Below are positions 31,373 to 39,534 of a stretch of 64,000 nt of DNA, one piece after another; the first letter of the stretch is position 1, and each line of letters begins with the position of its first letter. The notes beneath the pieces are model-generated. The model was not told the origin of the DNA, did not search any database, and was given only the letters and a program-made list of their open reading frames with translations. The stretch comes from Strigamia acuminata (taxonomy: Eukaryota; Arthropoda; Chilopoda; Geophilomorpha; Linotaeniidae). The DNA is taken from assembly GCA_949358305.1 (NCBI GenBank), contig OX442314.1:65295369-65359368 (forward strand). Direction: 5' to 3'. The position numbers and the translations under genes are program-made.

Positions 31373-32074
31373 ATGGATGACACACACAAGGCACAATTGA
31401 AGATGGAAACACATGGACAGAATGTCTTTAACGGACAGGCAGTGTATAACGCACTTAATGAACAATTGAAAAGGAAAATTACTGTTCTTGGAAAAGAGAA
31501 ATTTGATTTGTGTTTTGATTATGACAAAAGTGTATTGTTACTAACCCATTTAGTCTGTAAGAGCGCATTAACAGAAAACATTGATGTTATGGCAGGGGCC
31601 ATTAGTGATCTAGTTTTGACACTTTGTGCAATGCATGTGCATGTGAGAGAAGCGAATGGGGTTAGCAGTAACAAAGTGCAGGGCACTAGTGATGGTAATC
31701 AGAACAGCAACGTGGTTGATTCAAATGTGATTTTGAATGCCATGAATGATGTGCAAAACATCAAATCCCAACATGGACACGGGGATTTAGAATATTTGAA
31801 CAAGGTTCAAATTAGAAAAAGAAATAAAGAATTGAATTTCACCACAATTAAAGGTGGTAACCCTCTTAATTTTGTTAAAATGAAGAAAGAAACTAGGCCT
31901 AAATTGACAGAAATGGAACATTCGAACCGGGTTCGGAATGAAAAGAGAGAGGGGGACCCAGATAATATGAAAAAGGGTTTTGTAAGCAATAGGAAATTGC
32001 ATGGTGCAACCTTAATTAAGGGAAGTGATCTTCCAAAGGGGATTTCAGGGAAATCCAAAAAGGGTTTTGAGTAA
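31133..32074 (+). CDS. Element E ORF1, gag-position protein of unknown fold
   Basis: The frame is open from 31133 to TAA at 32074. The most sensible starts are ATG 31373 (233 codons, giving a soluble protein that begins MDDTHKAQLK) or ATG 31241, which would prefix a hydrophobic stretch. The middle has a Leu-rich helical segment; the C-terminal half is basic and rich in Lys, Arg and Asn. It stands where Gag would be, but I see no CCHC zinc knuckle and no clear capsid motif. It overlaps ORF2 by 50 bp in a different frame (ORF2 is at +1), as if ORF2 were reached by frameshifting or by a separate start. Confidence 0.6.
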   Translation: MDCDFSPSFWLGKIVFLCICKVEKCILVKVLQIIEAMCFVPSLNLLVSVVWLCGSNFVRTAFCARRRSLTDNVSACNKQTMDDTHKAQLKMETHGQNVFNGQAVYNALNEQLKRKITVLGKEKFDLCFDYDKSVLLLTHLVCKSALTENIDVMAGAISDLVLTLCAMHVHVREANGVSSNKVQGTSDGNQNSNVVDSNVILNAMNDVQNIKSQHGHGDLEYLNKVQIRKRNKELNFTTIKGGNPLNFVKMKKETRPKLTEMEHSNRVRNEKREGDPDNMKKGFVSNRKLHGATLIKGSDLPKGISGKSKKGFE

Positions 32075-34166
32075 ACAAAAGTCAGGTATGACAACGGGAA
32101 TTAGACAGAATGGTCCCTTGAATTCTGGTATTAAAAATCAGAAAAAGAGTTCTAGAAATGTTACAAAACAAGAAAAGTTTGAAAAGGACCGGGTACTCCC
32201 ATTAGAATTGTGGCATACCCGGATGGGGTATTTAAATAAAGACAGTGTTCTTAACATGGATGGGTCTAGAAACGTGTTTGGTGTCCGATTAGAAGACACG
32301 GGGACCGCCCCTATAACAGGGAACTTTGCAAATACAGATATTTGCCCGACACAAAAGATTAAAGACATGAAAGCTTTAGAAGTTGTACATTTGAGTGTCT
32401 GGAGGGCCCCAACTGGAGAGAAATACATCATTATAGTTGATGATTGCTCTGAATATGTGTGGTTTAGACCATTAAAGGGAGACAGCATTTTAACAGAATT
32501 TCAAAATTGGTTGGCTGAAATCAAATGCATAACAGAAACTGTGAATAGAGTTTATTTGGGCCCTGGGATGGATTTTTCCACAGAAGAATTAACAGCATGG
32601 GTAGAAGTAATGAGGAATTTTGGGATTACAATTGACAACGTAGATTCTGAAAACCCAGTGGCTAACTCCATCTCCGAGAGGGCTAATGCGAATATCATGA
32701 ACGGGGTAGAAAGTTTGATTAAAGAGAATAAATTCCCCAATAATTTGTGGTTGGAATTAGCCAACACAATGGCATATTTAAGGAATAGAGCCCCTAGGAT
32801 CGTTTTAGATTGGAAAACCCCATACAATGTACTGTATGACAGATGCATTTCTGTGCGACACCTTAGATGTATTGGGTCAAGAGTAAAGGTTTTTCACGTT
32901 AGAAATAGAGAAAGGCATTCCTGGGCGGGCGCTCTAGTGGGTTATTCGAATTCACGAAAGAAATATCGGGTCTGGGACTCGCAAAGAGACAGAGTTTTTC
33001 AAACTAACAACTTAAAGATACATGAATGGAGTTATTGGCACGAGGGGGAATTAAAACCCTCCCTGGAATTTCCTAATGTGGACCAAACTTCAGGTCGTGA
33101 AGGAATTGAAATTCCATCGACGGTTGTTGGAGTGCCAACATCTCCTCAGTTTGAAATGCCTTCCCCATGGCGAGTAGGATTTGAAAATCCCCCATTGTTG
33201 CTAAGCAAGGAAAGGAAACACTTAGGAAGTATTGAAAGTATTGAAAAGGAGGGGGAACATTTAGGAACATTTACTTCAAGTGATGAAGAGGTTCATGAGG
33301 GACTGGCTTCTGACCAGCAATCTTCCCCTTTAGTGAACACAGTGGAAGATGAAATCTCCACATCCTTAAGCGAGGGGAAACTGACTGAGACAGAGGGGGA
33401 GGTTAATAAGAAACCGAAAGAATTGGAACAAGAAAGGAGATTTAGTGATGAGGAAATTAAATTGCTTGTAGAAAATCCTCCAGAGTCAACACACAGGGTT
33501 GACATGAATAATTCCGAGGTTATTGCAAACGGAAGTGAAGGATTAGAGCAGTTTACATTGGAATTTGAGCCCAAATCTGATGAAGGGTTTAGACAGGCCG
33601 ATTCCATGAAAGTTTGTGAGATTTCTTCGACGTCACTGGAAGATGACATTTCCACAACACCGTTAGAGACATTGACAGGTGTAAATAAATATAAATTCAT
33701 CAAGACAGAGGGGGAATGTGCAAAGAAATCCAAAAAGAGAAAGAAAAAGAATAAGAAACGGAATGCTGATGAGAGTGAAGGAGTTAATGGTATCCCCATT
33801 TGTGACACAAAACACATTAAGAGTTTGGACTTAATAACAGAAATGGTTGGGACCTCGTGTTACTCCACATACTATTATTCTGGGACGGACCTAAAGATGC
33901 TTGACATGTCCCAGTGGATTAGACAGGCCACGGTTGAGCAAACGAAAAATGGGACAAATAAGATTGTTGTTTATTACGTATCACCATTTGGAGATCAAAT
34001 GTATTGCATCGAGGATGTGATAGATTGGTGCGGTGATAATGGTTTTAACCTAGACGTGCTTTGGTTTGATTTTAGAAATGAGAAACCTTTGCTCCCGGCA
34101 TATCCCGTAGCAAGTAATTGTGTAGACTATGTTGACAAGGTCGTGGAGGAATTTGATGACTGGTAA
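32025..34166 (+). CDS. Element E ORF2: degenerate Copia-type integrase fused to an MBD-like domain
   Basis: 713 codons, uninterrupted. Pre-integrase motif LWHTRMGYLNKDS near residue 62 (the family has GH; here GY). The integrase fold is recognisable from HLSVWRAPTGEKY (about 120), VDDCSEYVWFRPLKGDS, SISERANAN (about 217) and the AYLRNRAP motif. The first catalytic Asp (HxD) is Ser, the second (family DNG) is replaced in YLGPGMDF, and only the Glu of ER remains. Residues about 340-565 are acidic and Ser/Glu-rich, then a Lys-rich tract KKSKKRKKKNKKR that could be a nuclear signal. Residues about 615-690 match the methyl-CpG-binding domain: QWIR, VVYYVSPFG, then WFDFR. No YxDD or other reverse transcriptase motif. 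Likely a DNA-binding, non-catalytic protein; the role is inference. Confidence 0.8.
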   Translation: MIFQRGFQGNPKRVLSKQKSGMTTGIRQNGPLNSGIKNQKKSSRNVTKQEKFEKDRVLPLELWHTRMGYLNKDSVLNMDGSRNVFGVRLEDTGTAPITGNFANTDICPTQKIKDMKALEVVHLSVWRAPTGEKYIIIVDDCSEYVWFRPLKGDSILTEFQNWLAEIKCITETVNRVYLGPGMDFSTEELTAWVEVMRNFGITIDNVDSENPVANSISERANANIMNGVESLIKENKFPNNLWLELANTMAYLRNRAPRIVLDWKTPYNVLYDRCISVRHLRCIGSRVKVFHVRNRERHSWAGALVGYSNSRKKYRVWDSQRDRVFQTNNLKIHEWSYWHEGELKPSLEFPNVDQTSGREGIEIPSTVVGVPTSPQFEMPSPWRVGFENPPLLLSKERKHLGSIESIEKEGEHLGTFTSSDEEVHEGLASDQQSSPLVNTVEDEISTSLSEGKLTETEGEVNKKPKELEQERRFSDEEIKLLVENPPESTHRVDMNNSEVIANGSEGLEQFTLEFEPKSDEGFRQADSMKVCEISSTSLEDDISTTPLETLTGVNKYKFIKTEGECAKKSKKRKKKNKKRNADESEGVNGIPICDTKHIKSLDLITEMVGTSCYSTYYYSGTDLKMLDMSQWIRQATVEQTKNGTNKIVVYYVSPFGDQMYCIEDVIDWCGDNGFNLDVLWFDFRNEKPLLPAYPVASNCVDYVDKVVEEFDDW

Positions 34167-34371
34167 AAATAATTGATTAGAGGGGGCAATGATAGAGATT
34201 GCGCGTTAATTGAATTGGAATCTTTAATATCAGGCACGTTATGGGAGAGAACAACTTGTAACTTGTAACCCTAGGCAAATACTTTTTAGGGGCGCAATTG
34301 GCATAATTCGCAGTGATGGGGTTATGGCGTATTCGGGTTATTCTTCTGTCCGGTTTAGACCATATGCTGCT

Positions 34372-34380
34372 CAGAGGGGG
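34372..34380 (+). promoter_or_regulatory. Polypurine tract of element E
   Basis: CAGAGGGGG, two bases before the 3' LTR at 34383. The right place and composition for the plus-strand primer. The stretch 34167-34371 before it has no gene. Confidence 0.8.
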
Positions 34381-34382
34381 TA

Positions 34383-34855
34383 TGTTGGTATTTGGAGCAG
34401 GCATATGGTGTCAGTCAGCTAAAGTCGCGTGTTTCCGGTTAAATGCGACTGCGACACATCAAGTGTTTTACCGTATTTAGTCTCGAGGTCGAGAGTCGCT
34501 TGATTCTGGTTTTTATCTCGCGTGTTTATATATCGCAAGCTGCTCATATAGCACGGTAATCATTGTTAAGTCGTCTGCTCGAAAGAGCTTATTGTTTAGT
34601 CTGTTTTGGTGTGTTATCACTTGATAATGCATGATTTTACCTTTATTTATGTAAAGGACAAATCAATGATGGTTATCCATTGATTTGTTCTCTTTTGTTA
34701 TGTACTTGACTTGAGGAGAACAAATCTCAAGTCATGACACTTGTTTTTATGATTTGGTCAAATAAAATGGCTGCCGACAGTTTGTCAGCAATGTCAGCAC
34801 ATTTTAACTATGGCTGCATTTTTCCAACTCACTACACATTTAGTAAATCCCAATA
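34383..34855 (+). repeat. 3' LTR of element E, intact
   Basis: 473 bp, TGTTGG to CCAATA, followed by the duplicated TTTTT. It shows the uninterrupted site into which B inserted in the other copy. Confidence 0.95.
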
Positions 34856-34860
34856 TTTTT

Positions 34861-35069
34861 TAGGATTTTTTGGTCGCAAACGCCAGAAGGCCGAGAAACG
34901 TCTCTCCAACGAGCACGACGAAGGAGGCTGCTCAGCGAAGAAACAATGCCTGGACAAGCCAAGCACTTCCAGCAACACACAGAGTAAGAAACCCGCGACA
35001 AAGAAACGCCTGGCCAAACCAAGCGCTTTCTCTCGCCTAGGAAAAACGGAGGCCCCACAAACATCGTGA
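34861..35069 (+). CDS. Gypsy F accessory gene, second coding exon, right part up to TGA
   Basis: Continues the codon phase of 18876-19437 after element E. It encodes FFGRKRQKAEKRLSNEHDE and a Ser/Lys-rich basic region with repeated KPS-type motifs, ending at TGA 35067-35069. As spliced, the product from 18455 would be about 306 residues: acidic N-terminus, Trp/Arg-rich middle, basic tail. The ATG at 34734 that opens this frame lies inside the LTR of E and is not a real start. Confidence 0.55.
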
Positions 35070-36992
35070 TTTCAATCTAGGGACGCCCCGTCAACCAGCC
35101 GTAGAAGAGAAAATGTACGCGAACGCCCCGACCGCCGAGAAGATCAACACCGACGCGATAGGAACCAAGAAAATTGGGACGATTATCGTAGAAATTACTT
35201 TCGACGGCGGGAGGAAAACAAAGAGTCTTGGAACAGACACCGAGAAGAGTTCCTACGTGAACGTGATGAGAAAGCCCGACGTGAACGAGAGAACCTCTGT
35301 CTTCAAGACGAACGAAGAAGGAGAGGATCGGAGAGTCGCGCACGTTCATGGAAAGCGTATCGTGAAGAGGAAATACGACAGCGAGATAGGAGACGCTACG
35401 AAGATACCAAATCGATTCGGGACAGTCCCGAACCGATGAAGATCGACGACGAAGTAATTATCGACGAGGTCCCTGAGCAGAAAAAGATGTATACTCAGGC
35501 GGATCTCCTCGCGGTGGTCATGAAATACCAACAAATGCAGCCGAAACCGATCTACCGCCCAACTCCCTCGACCGCCTCGAGTCTAGAGACGGCGCCAAGT
35601 GCTTTCATCAAGCCGGAACTCTCGCAGACGGGAAGCGTAACATCTAGCGTCAGCCTCCCAAGCGCCTTTCGCAAGAAAGTGATAATCGGCGCACCGACAC
35701 TGAGTTCTGAAGAACAACTCAAGCATCGAGAAGCTCGCTTTGGACCAGCCAAAGTCGAACCTCTCCCAACTATCCCCGAAGCTTCAACTTCGACGAGAAC
35801 TCCAATTGTTTGGGACAAGCCCGAACCGGAAAAATCAAGACGTCTGGTCAAATCTGTGCCTCAGCCAACGACATCCACGGGACCCAATCCGATGTTGCCA
35901 GCCCCAGCAGTCGTTCAAGCCTCGACTCCAATCAACCCTTCGGAGGTAACGTTGCAACAATTCCTGGACGTCACAACCGTGGAGCAGGCCAGAGCACTTT
36001 TGTGCGAAATGGATTCGTACCAACAAAACGTAATCCAGAACGTCATCACAAACCTTCAGCGAATTTCAATCGAATATACGCAGAACAAAAACCGGAATCA
36101 TCCGAATTGGAACACTAGGATCGTGGTCGCCATCACCGATCTGATGTCGATTTTGCTAGCTGCCGCCACCTTCCGGAACGCACGTGTTGCTGTGGCGGCC
36201 TGGATCGTGGTGGCCCACGAAGGTTTCCAGGTCCCGCCGGCTCTCGTAGACAGTTGGACGCGCCTGGTACCCTCGGCGGCCGTAATTCGAGCCCAAATGG
36301 TGGCCCAGGACCCGGATCCGGAGGCCTCATACCAAAACGTGCGAGCTGCCATTCGGAATCCACCTCCGTCGCTTCCAGCCGCCGATACCGTCATGGAAGA
36401 CCTGGACTCGACAGATTCGATTCCGCCTCCTCCTCCCCCGCCTATCAATAAGAAGAAAGCTCCCGAGCAACTGGCCAAACCAGTCCAACTTGCGAAGAAA
36501 AAGACCAAATCGACGATGCTTCGTCCACAGCCGCAGGATAAGGCTCCAGAACCAACGCCACCCCGGATCGCTCCGAGACTAACGTTGTACTATCCAGGCT
36601 TATCCTTAACCGAAGACACTAAGCAAAAGTTGCTGCAAACTCCGGATCGCGGCTTCTCCCTTTACGTGTGGATGAAAAAGGCTATTGAAGCTGGGCCAGG
36701 AAACGACATGTTTATCCAGCACCAGCGACTACTCCGAGCCCATCGAGCGCCAACCAGCGCCGCCGAAGCGCAAAGGATCCATCACACGAACCAGGGCATG
36801 GCCCCTTTCCTACCCCAAATTTGGGCTCATGAGAGAACGGGAAACCCTTTGGAGCCTCCCGGCCATCTACGATTCTACCTGAATGAAAGCGAGGATCCGA
36901 CGGATTACTCGTCTAGATTGACCACATCTCTTAACCTGGACAAACCAAGTTCGGAGGATAAAACGAGCTACGCCGACAATCTAAAGAAATAG
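35070..36992 (+). CDS. Gypsy F accessory gene, part after the TGA: charged coil, Pro-rich linker and unknown C-terminal domain
   Basis: Same frame as the preceding part, open for 640 codons after TGA 35067. If translated separately, the first good ATG is 35436 (518 codons). Residues before that ATG are an extreme Arg/Glu/Asp/Asn region (RRRENVRERPDRREDQ and similar), resembling RE/RD-type charged domains or a long charged helix. Then come Pro/Ser/Thr-rich sequence, an Ala/Val-rich helical region, a run of seven prolines (about residues 329-335 from 35436), Lys/Pro-rich linkers and a Pro/Arg-rich end. No known family recognised. It ends 226 bp before the 3' LTR, so it is the last gene of the element. 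The TGA may be a mutation or a readthrough stop. Confidence 0.6.
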   Translation, partial: FQSRDAPSTSRRRENVRERPDRREDQHRRDRNQENWDDYRRNYFRRREENKESWNRHREEFLRERDEKARRERENLCLQDERRRRGSESRARSWKAYREEEIRQRDRRRYEDTKSIRDSPEPMKIDDEVIIDEVPEQKKMYTQADLLAVVMKYQQMQPKPIYRPTPSTASSLETAPSAFIKPELSQTGSVTSSVSLPSAFRKKVIIGAPTLSSEEQLKHREARFGPAKVEPLPTIPEASTSTRTPIVWDKPEPEKSRRLVKSVPQPTTSTGPNPMLPAPAVVQASTPINPSEVTLQQFLDVTTVEQARALLCEMDSYQQNVIQNVITNLQRISIEYTQNKNRNHPNWNTRIVVAITDLMSILLAAATFRNARVAVAAWIVVAHEGFQVPPALVDSWTRLVPSAAVIRAQMVAQDPDPEASYQNVRAAIRNPPPSLPAADTVMEDLDSTDSIPPPPPPPINKKKAPEQLAKPVQLAKKKTKSTMLRPQPQDKAPEPTPPRIAPRLTLYYPGLSLTEDTKQKLLQTPDRGFSLYVWMKKAIEAGPGNDMFIQHQRLLRAHRAPTSAAEAQRIHHTNQGMAPFLPQIWAHERTGNPLEPPGHLRFYLNESEDPTDYSSRLTTSLNLDKPSSEDKTSYADNLKK

Positions 36993-37205
36993 AACACCTT
37001 CCGATAGCTCTTGTAAAAAGGAAAATCCTTTCTAGTCATAAGTTAATCATGTCTTTACGAGCAATTCTCTTATTTAAAAACATATAGTAAATTTTAAAGT
37101 GTATAATAATTTTTATTCATCGCCTCATCCTCACTATAATAAAAGCATTTGTTTTCTGAGATGATGTTTTTCCATTGTTATTTAGAGGGTCCCGATAGTT
37201 CATTC

Positions 37206-37218
37206 TCGGGGAGGGACG
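37206..37218 (+). promoter_or_regulatory. Polypurine tract of Gypsy element F
   Basis: CGGGGAGGGACG directly before the TGTGG start of the 3' LTR. Between the gene end at 36992 and here there is only AT-rich sequence with AATAAAA at about 37138. Confidence 0.7.
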
Positions 37219-37848
37219 TGTGGTGATTCGGCATCACCAGAAGATATAATTAGTGGTAATTATCTCATTATTAATTCTTGACACTAGAGTGCGCCAGGAA
37301 CGGTGACTAGACTGGCTAGTCTCTCGTTTCTGCGAGCCTGCATAATCACAATGATTTGCATATGACGTCATTTCCGGTTAATATATAACGCCAACGCTTG
37401 ACCGGAAACGACACTACAGTTACCACATTTCAGCAAGAGCACCATTTACCTCACCTTTCAGGCCGTTTCACGGATTGATCGAGGACCGGTGCCCGCTGAC
37501 CATTCAACTGTACAACAGCCACATTTATTTAGCGTAGCCAAACTACGCTAGAATAAATATCCGAACGATATTCGTTTAATTCGCACGAGAAAGCGAATTC
37601 TCGCGTGTTCATAATAACACGTGGAAATACCCTAGACAACAAACACAGACCACGCGTAGGACTAAACAATTGGATCCGCCATTGTTTAGCGGCAACTCGT
37701 ATTCGCAGCCGAATCCGAGGACCACCACAAGAAACATCTTAACTTATATTTGTATTAGTAAGCGTGTTTTAATAAAGCAGTATTTGAAGTATATTGTATT
37801 CCCGAGTGTATTATTTATTATCTTTAACCACGAAGTCGAATCACGACA
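37219..37848 (+). repeat. 3' LTR of Gypsy element F
   Basis: 630 bp with 12-bp inverted ends TGTGGTGATTCG and CGAATCACGACA (one mismatch). Contains an octamer ATTTGCAT (37354-37361), TGACGTCA (37363-37370) and TATATAA (about 37382), an ordered core promoter, then AATAAA at 37771-37776 for poly(A). It abuts the satellite in ACTATTTCTGAAC, so the element is inserted in the array. The 5' partner is not in the window. Confidence 0.85.
37354..37388 (+). promoter_or_regulatory. Promoter cluster in Gypsy LTR: octamer, CRE and TATA
   Basis: ATTTGCAT, one base, TGACGTCA, then a TATATAA about 12 bp downstream. Motif order fits an RNA polymerase II promoter. Factor binding is inferred. Confidence 0.5.
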
Positions 37849-39534
37849 ACTATTTCTGAACATTCAGAGACATTGGTCTTGTGGTGTTTGTGCTAAGTCA
37901 ACTGTGATGAGATCAAAAGTCTATTCTCCCAAATCATTGGTTGGATGTTTCTAAAACTTACATTGGAGCCTTCTACTAAGGTTTAAACACTATTTCTGAA
38001 CATTCAGAGACATTGGTCTTGTGGTGTTTGTGCTAAGTCAACTGTGATTAGATCAAAAGTCTATTCTCCCAAATCATTGGTTGGATGTCTCTAAAACTTA
38101 CATTGGAGCCTTCTACTAAGGTTTAAACACTATTTCTGAACATTCAGAGACATTGGTCTTGTGGTGTTTGTGCTAAGTCAACTGTGATTAGATCAAAAGT
38201 CTATTCTCCCAAATCATTGGTTGGATGTCTCTAAAACTTACATTGGAGCCTTCTACTAAGGTTTAAACACTATTTCTGAACATTCAGAGACATTGGTCTT
38301 GTGGTGTTTGTGCTAAGTCAACTGTGATGAGATCAAAAGTCTATTCTCCCAAATCATTGGTTGGATGTTTCTAAAATTTACATTGGAGCCTTCTACTAAA
38401 GTTTAAACACTATTTTTGAACATTCAGAGACATTGGTCTTGTGGTGTTTGTGCTAAGTCAACTGTGATGAGATCAAAAGTCTATTCTCCTAAATCAATGG
38501 TTGAATGTTTCTAAAACTTACATTGGAGCCTTCTACTAAGGTTTAAACACTATTTCTGAACATTCAGAGACATTGGACTTGTGGTGTTTGTGCTAAGTCA
38601 ACTGTGATGAGATCAAAAGTCTATTCTCCCAAATCATTGGTTGGATGTCTCTAAAACTTACATTGGAGCCTTCTACTAAGGTTTAAACACTATTTCTGAA
38701 CATTCAGAGACATTGGTGTTTGTGCTAAGTCAACTGTGATGAGATCAAAAGTCTATTCTCCCAAATCATTGGTTGGATGTTTCTAAAATTTACATTGGAG
38801 CCTTCTACTAAGGTTTAAACACTATTTTTGAACATTCAGAGACATTGGTCTTGTGGTGTTTGTGCTAAGTCAACTGTGATGAGATCAAAAGTCTATTCTC
38901 CTAAATCAATGGTTGAATGTTTCTAAAACTTACATTGGAGCCTTCTACTAAGGTTTAAACACTATTTCTGAACATTCAGAGACATTGGACTTGTGGTGTT
39001 TGTGCTAAGTCAACTGTGATGAGATCAAAAGTCTATTCTCCCAAATCATTGGTTGGATGTTTCTAAAACTTACATTGGAGCCTTCTACTAAGGTTTAAAC
39101 ACTATTTCTGAACATTCAGAGACATTGGACTTGTGGTGTTTGTGCTAAGTCAACTGTGATGAGATCAAAAGTCTATTCTCCCACATCATTGGTTGGATGT
39201 TTCTAAAACTTACATTGGAGCCTTCTACTAAGGTTTAAACACTATTTCTGAACATTCAGAGACATTGGTGTTTGTGCTAAGTCAACTGTGATGAGATCAA
39301 AAGTCTATTCTCCCAAATCATTGGTTGGATGTTTCTAAAATTTACATTGGAGCCTTCTACTAAGGTTTAAACACTATTTTTGAACATTCAGAGACATTGG
39401 TCTTGTGGTGTTTGTGCTAAGTCAACTGTGATGAGATCAAAAGTCTATTCTCCTAAATCAATGGTTGAATGTTTCTAAAACTTACATTGGAGCCTTCTAC
39501 TAAGGTTTAAACACTATTTCTGAACATTCAGAGA
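37849..39534. repeat. 140-bp satellite array, left block
   Basis: About 12 tandem monomers. Period measured as 140 bp from repeated GTTTAAACAC at 37981, 38121 and 38261. At least two monomers lack 8 bp (CATTGGTGTTTG form, 132 bp). Ends in CATTCAGAGA at the insertion of BEL C. Confidence 0.97.

Larger units (their letters stand above)
19438..34855 (+). mobile_element. Copia-type non-autonomous LTR element E, with BEL B nested in its 5' LTR
   Basis: Its own length without B is about 6.1 kb. The 3' LTR is 473 bp (34383-34855). The 5' LTR is 77 bp plus 400 bp around B, which also gives 473 bp after removing B's 4-bp duplication. Ends are TGTTGG and CCAATA. The target duplication is TTTTT (19433-19437, 34856-34860). 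It has a tRNA-iMet primer site and a purine tract. It encodes ORF1 and an integrase-like ORF2 but no recognisable protease, reverse transcriptase or RNase H, so it must be copied by enzymes supplied by another element. Confidence 0.85.
5687..37848 (+). mobile_element. Ty3/Gypsy LTR retrotransposon F, interrupted by elements A, D and E(B), 5' end off the window
   Basis: Model: one Gypsy element in several pieces. These are the pol end (5687-7255), an intergenic and short-exon region (7256-8311 and 17534-18454), a spliced gene (18455-19437 continuing at 34861-36992), a purine tract and the 3' LTR (37219-37848). Support: pieces rejoin in frame across E, an acceptor site is rebuilt across D, and no LTR related to 37219-37848 occurs elsewhere in the window, so the 5' LTR must lie to the left. 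The 3' LTR directly abuts the satellite. Alternative: pol 5687-7255 is a separate older Gypsy copy and the downstream gene belongs to something else; a second purine tract, AGGAGGGAC at about 7301, leaves this open. Confidence 0.6.

Noticed and set aside
34984-35080. Possible intron (GTAAGA to ..CTAG) that would remove the TGA at 35067
   Set aside because: Splicing it would put the downstream 640-codon frame out of phase, so it does not rescue the gene.
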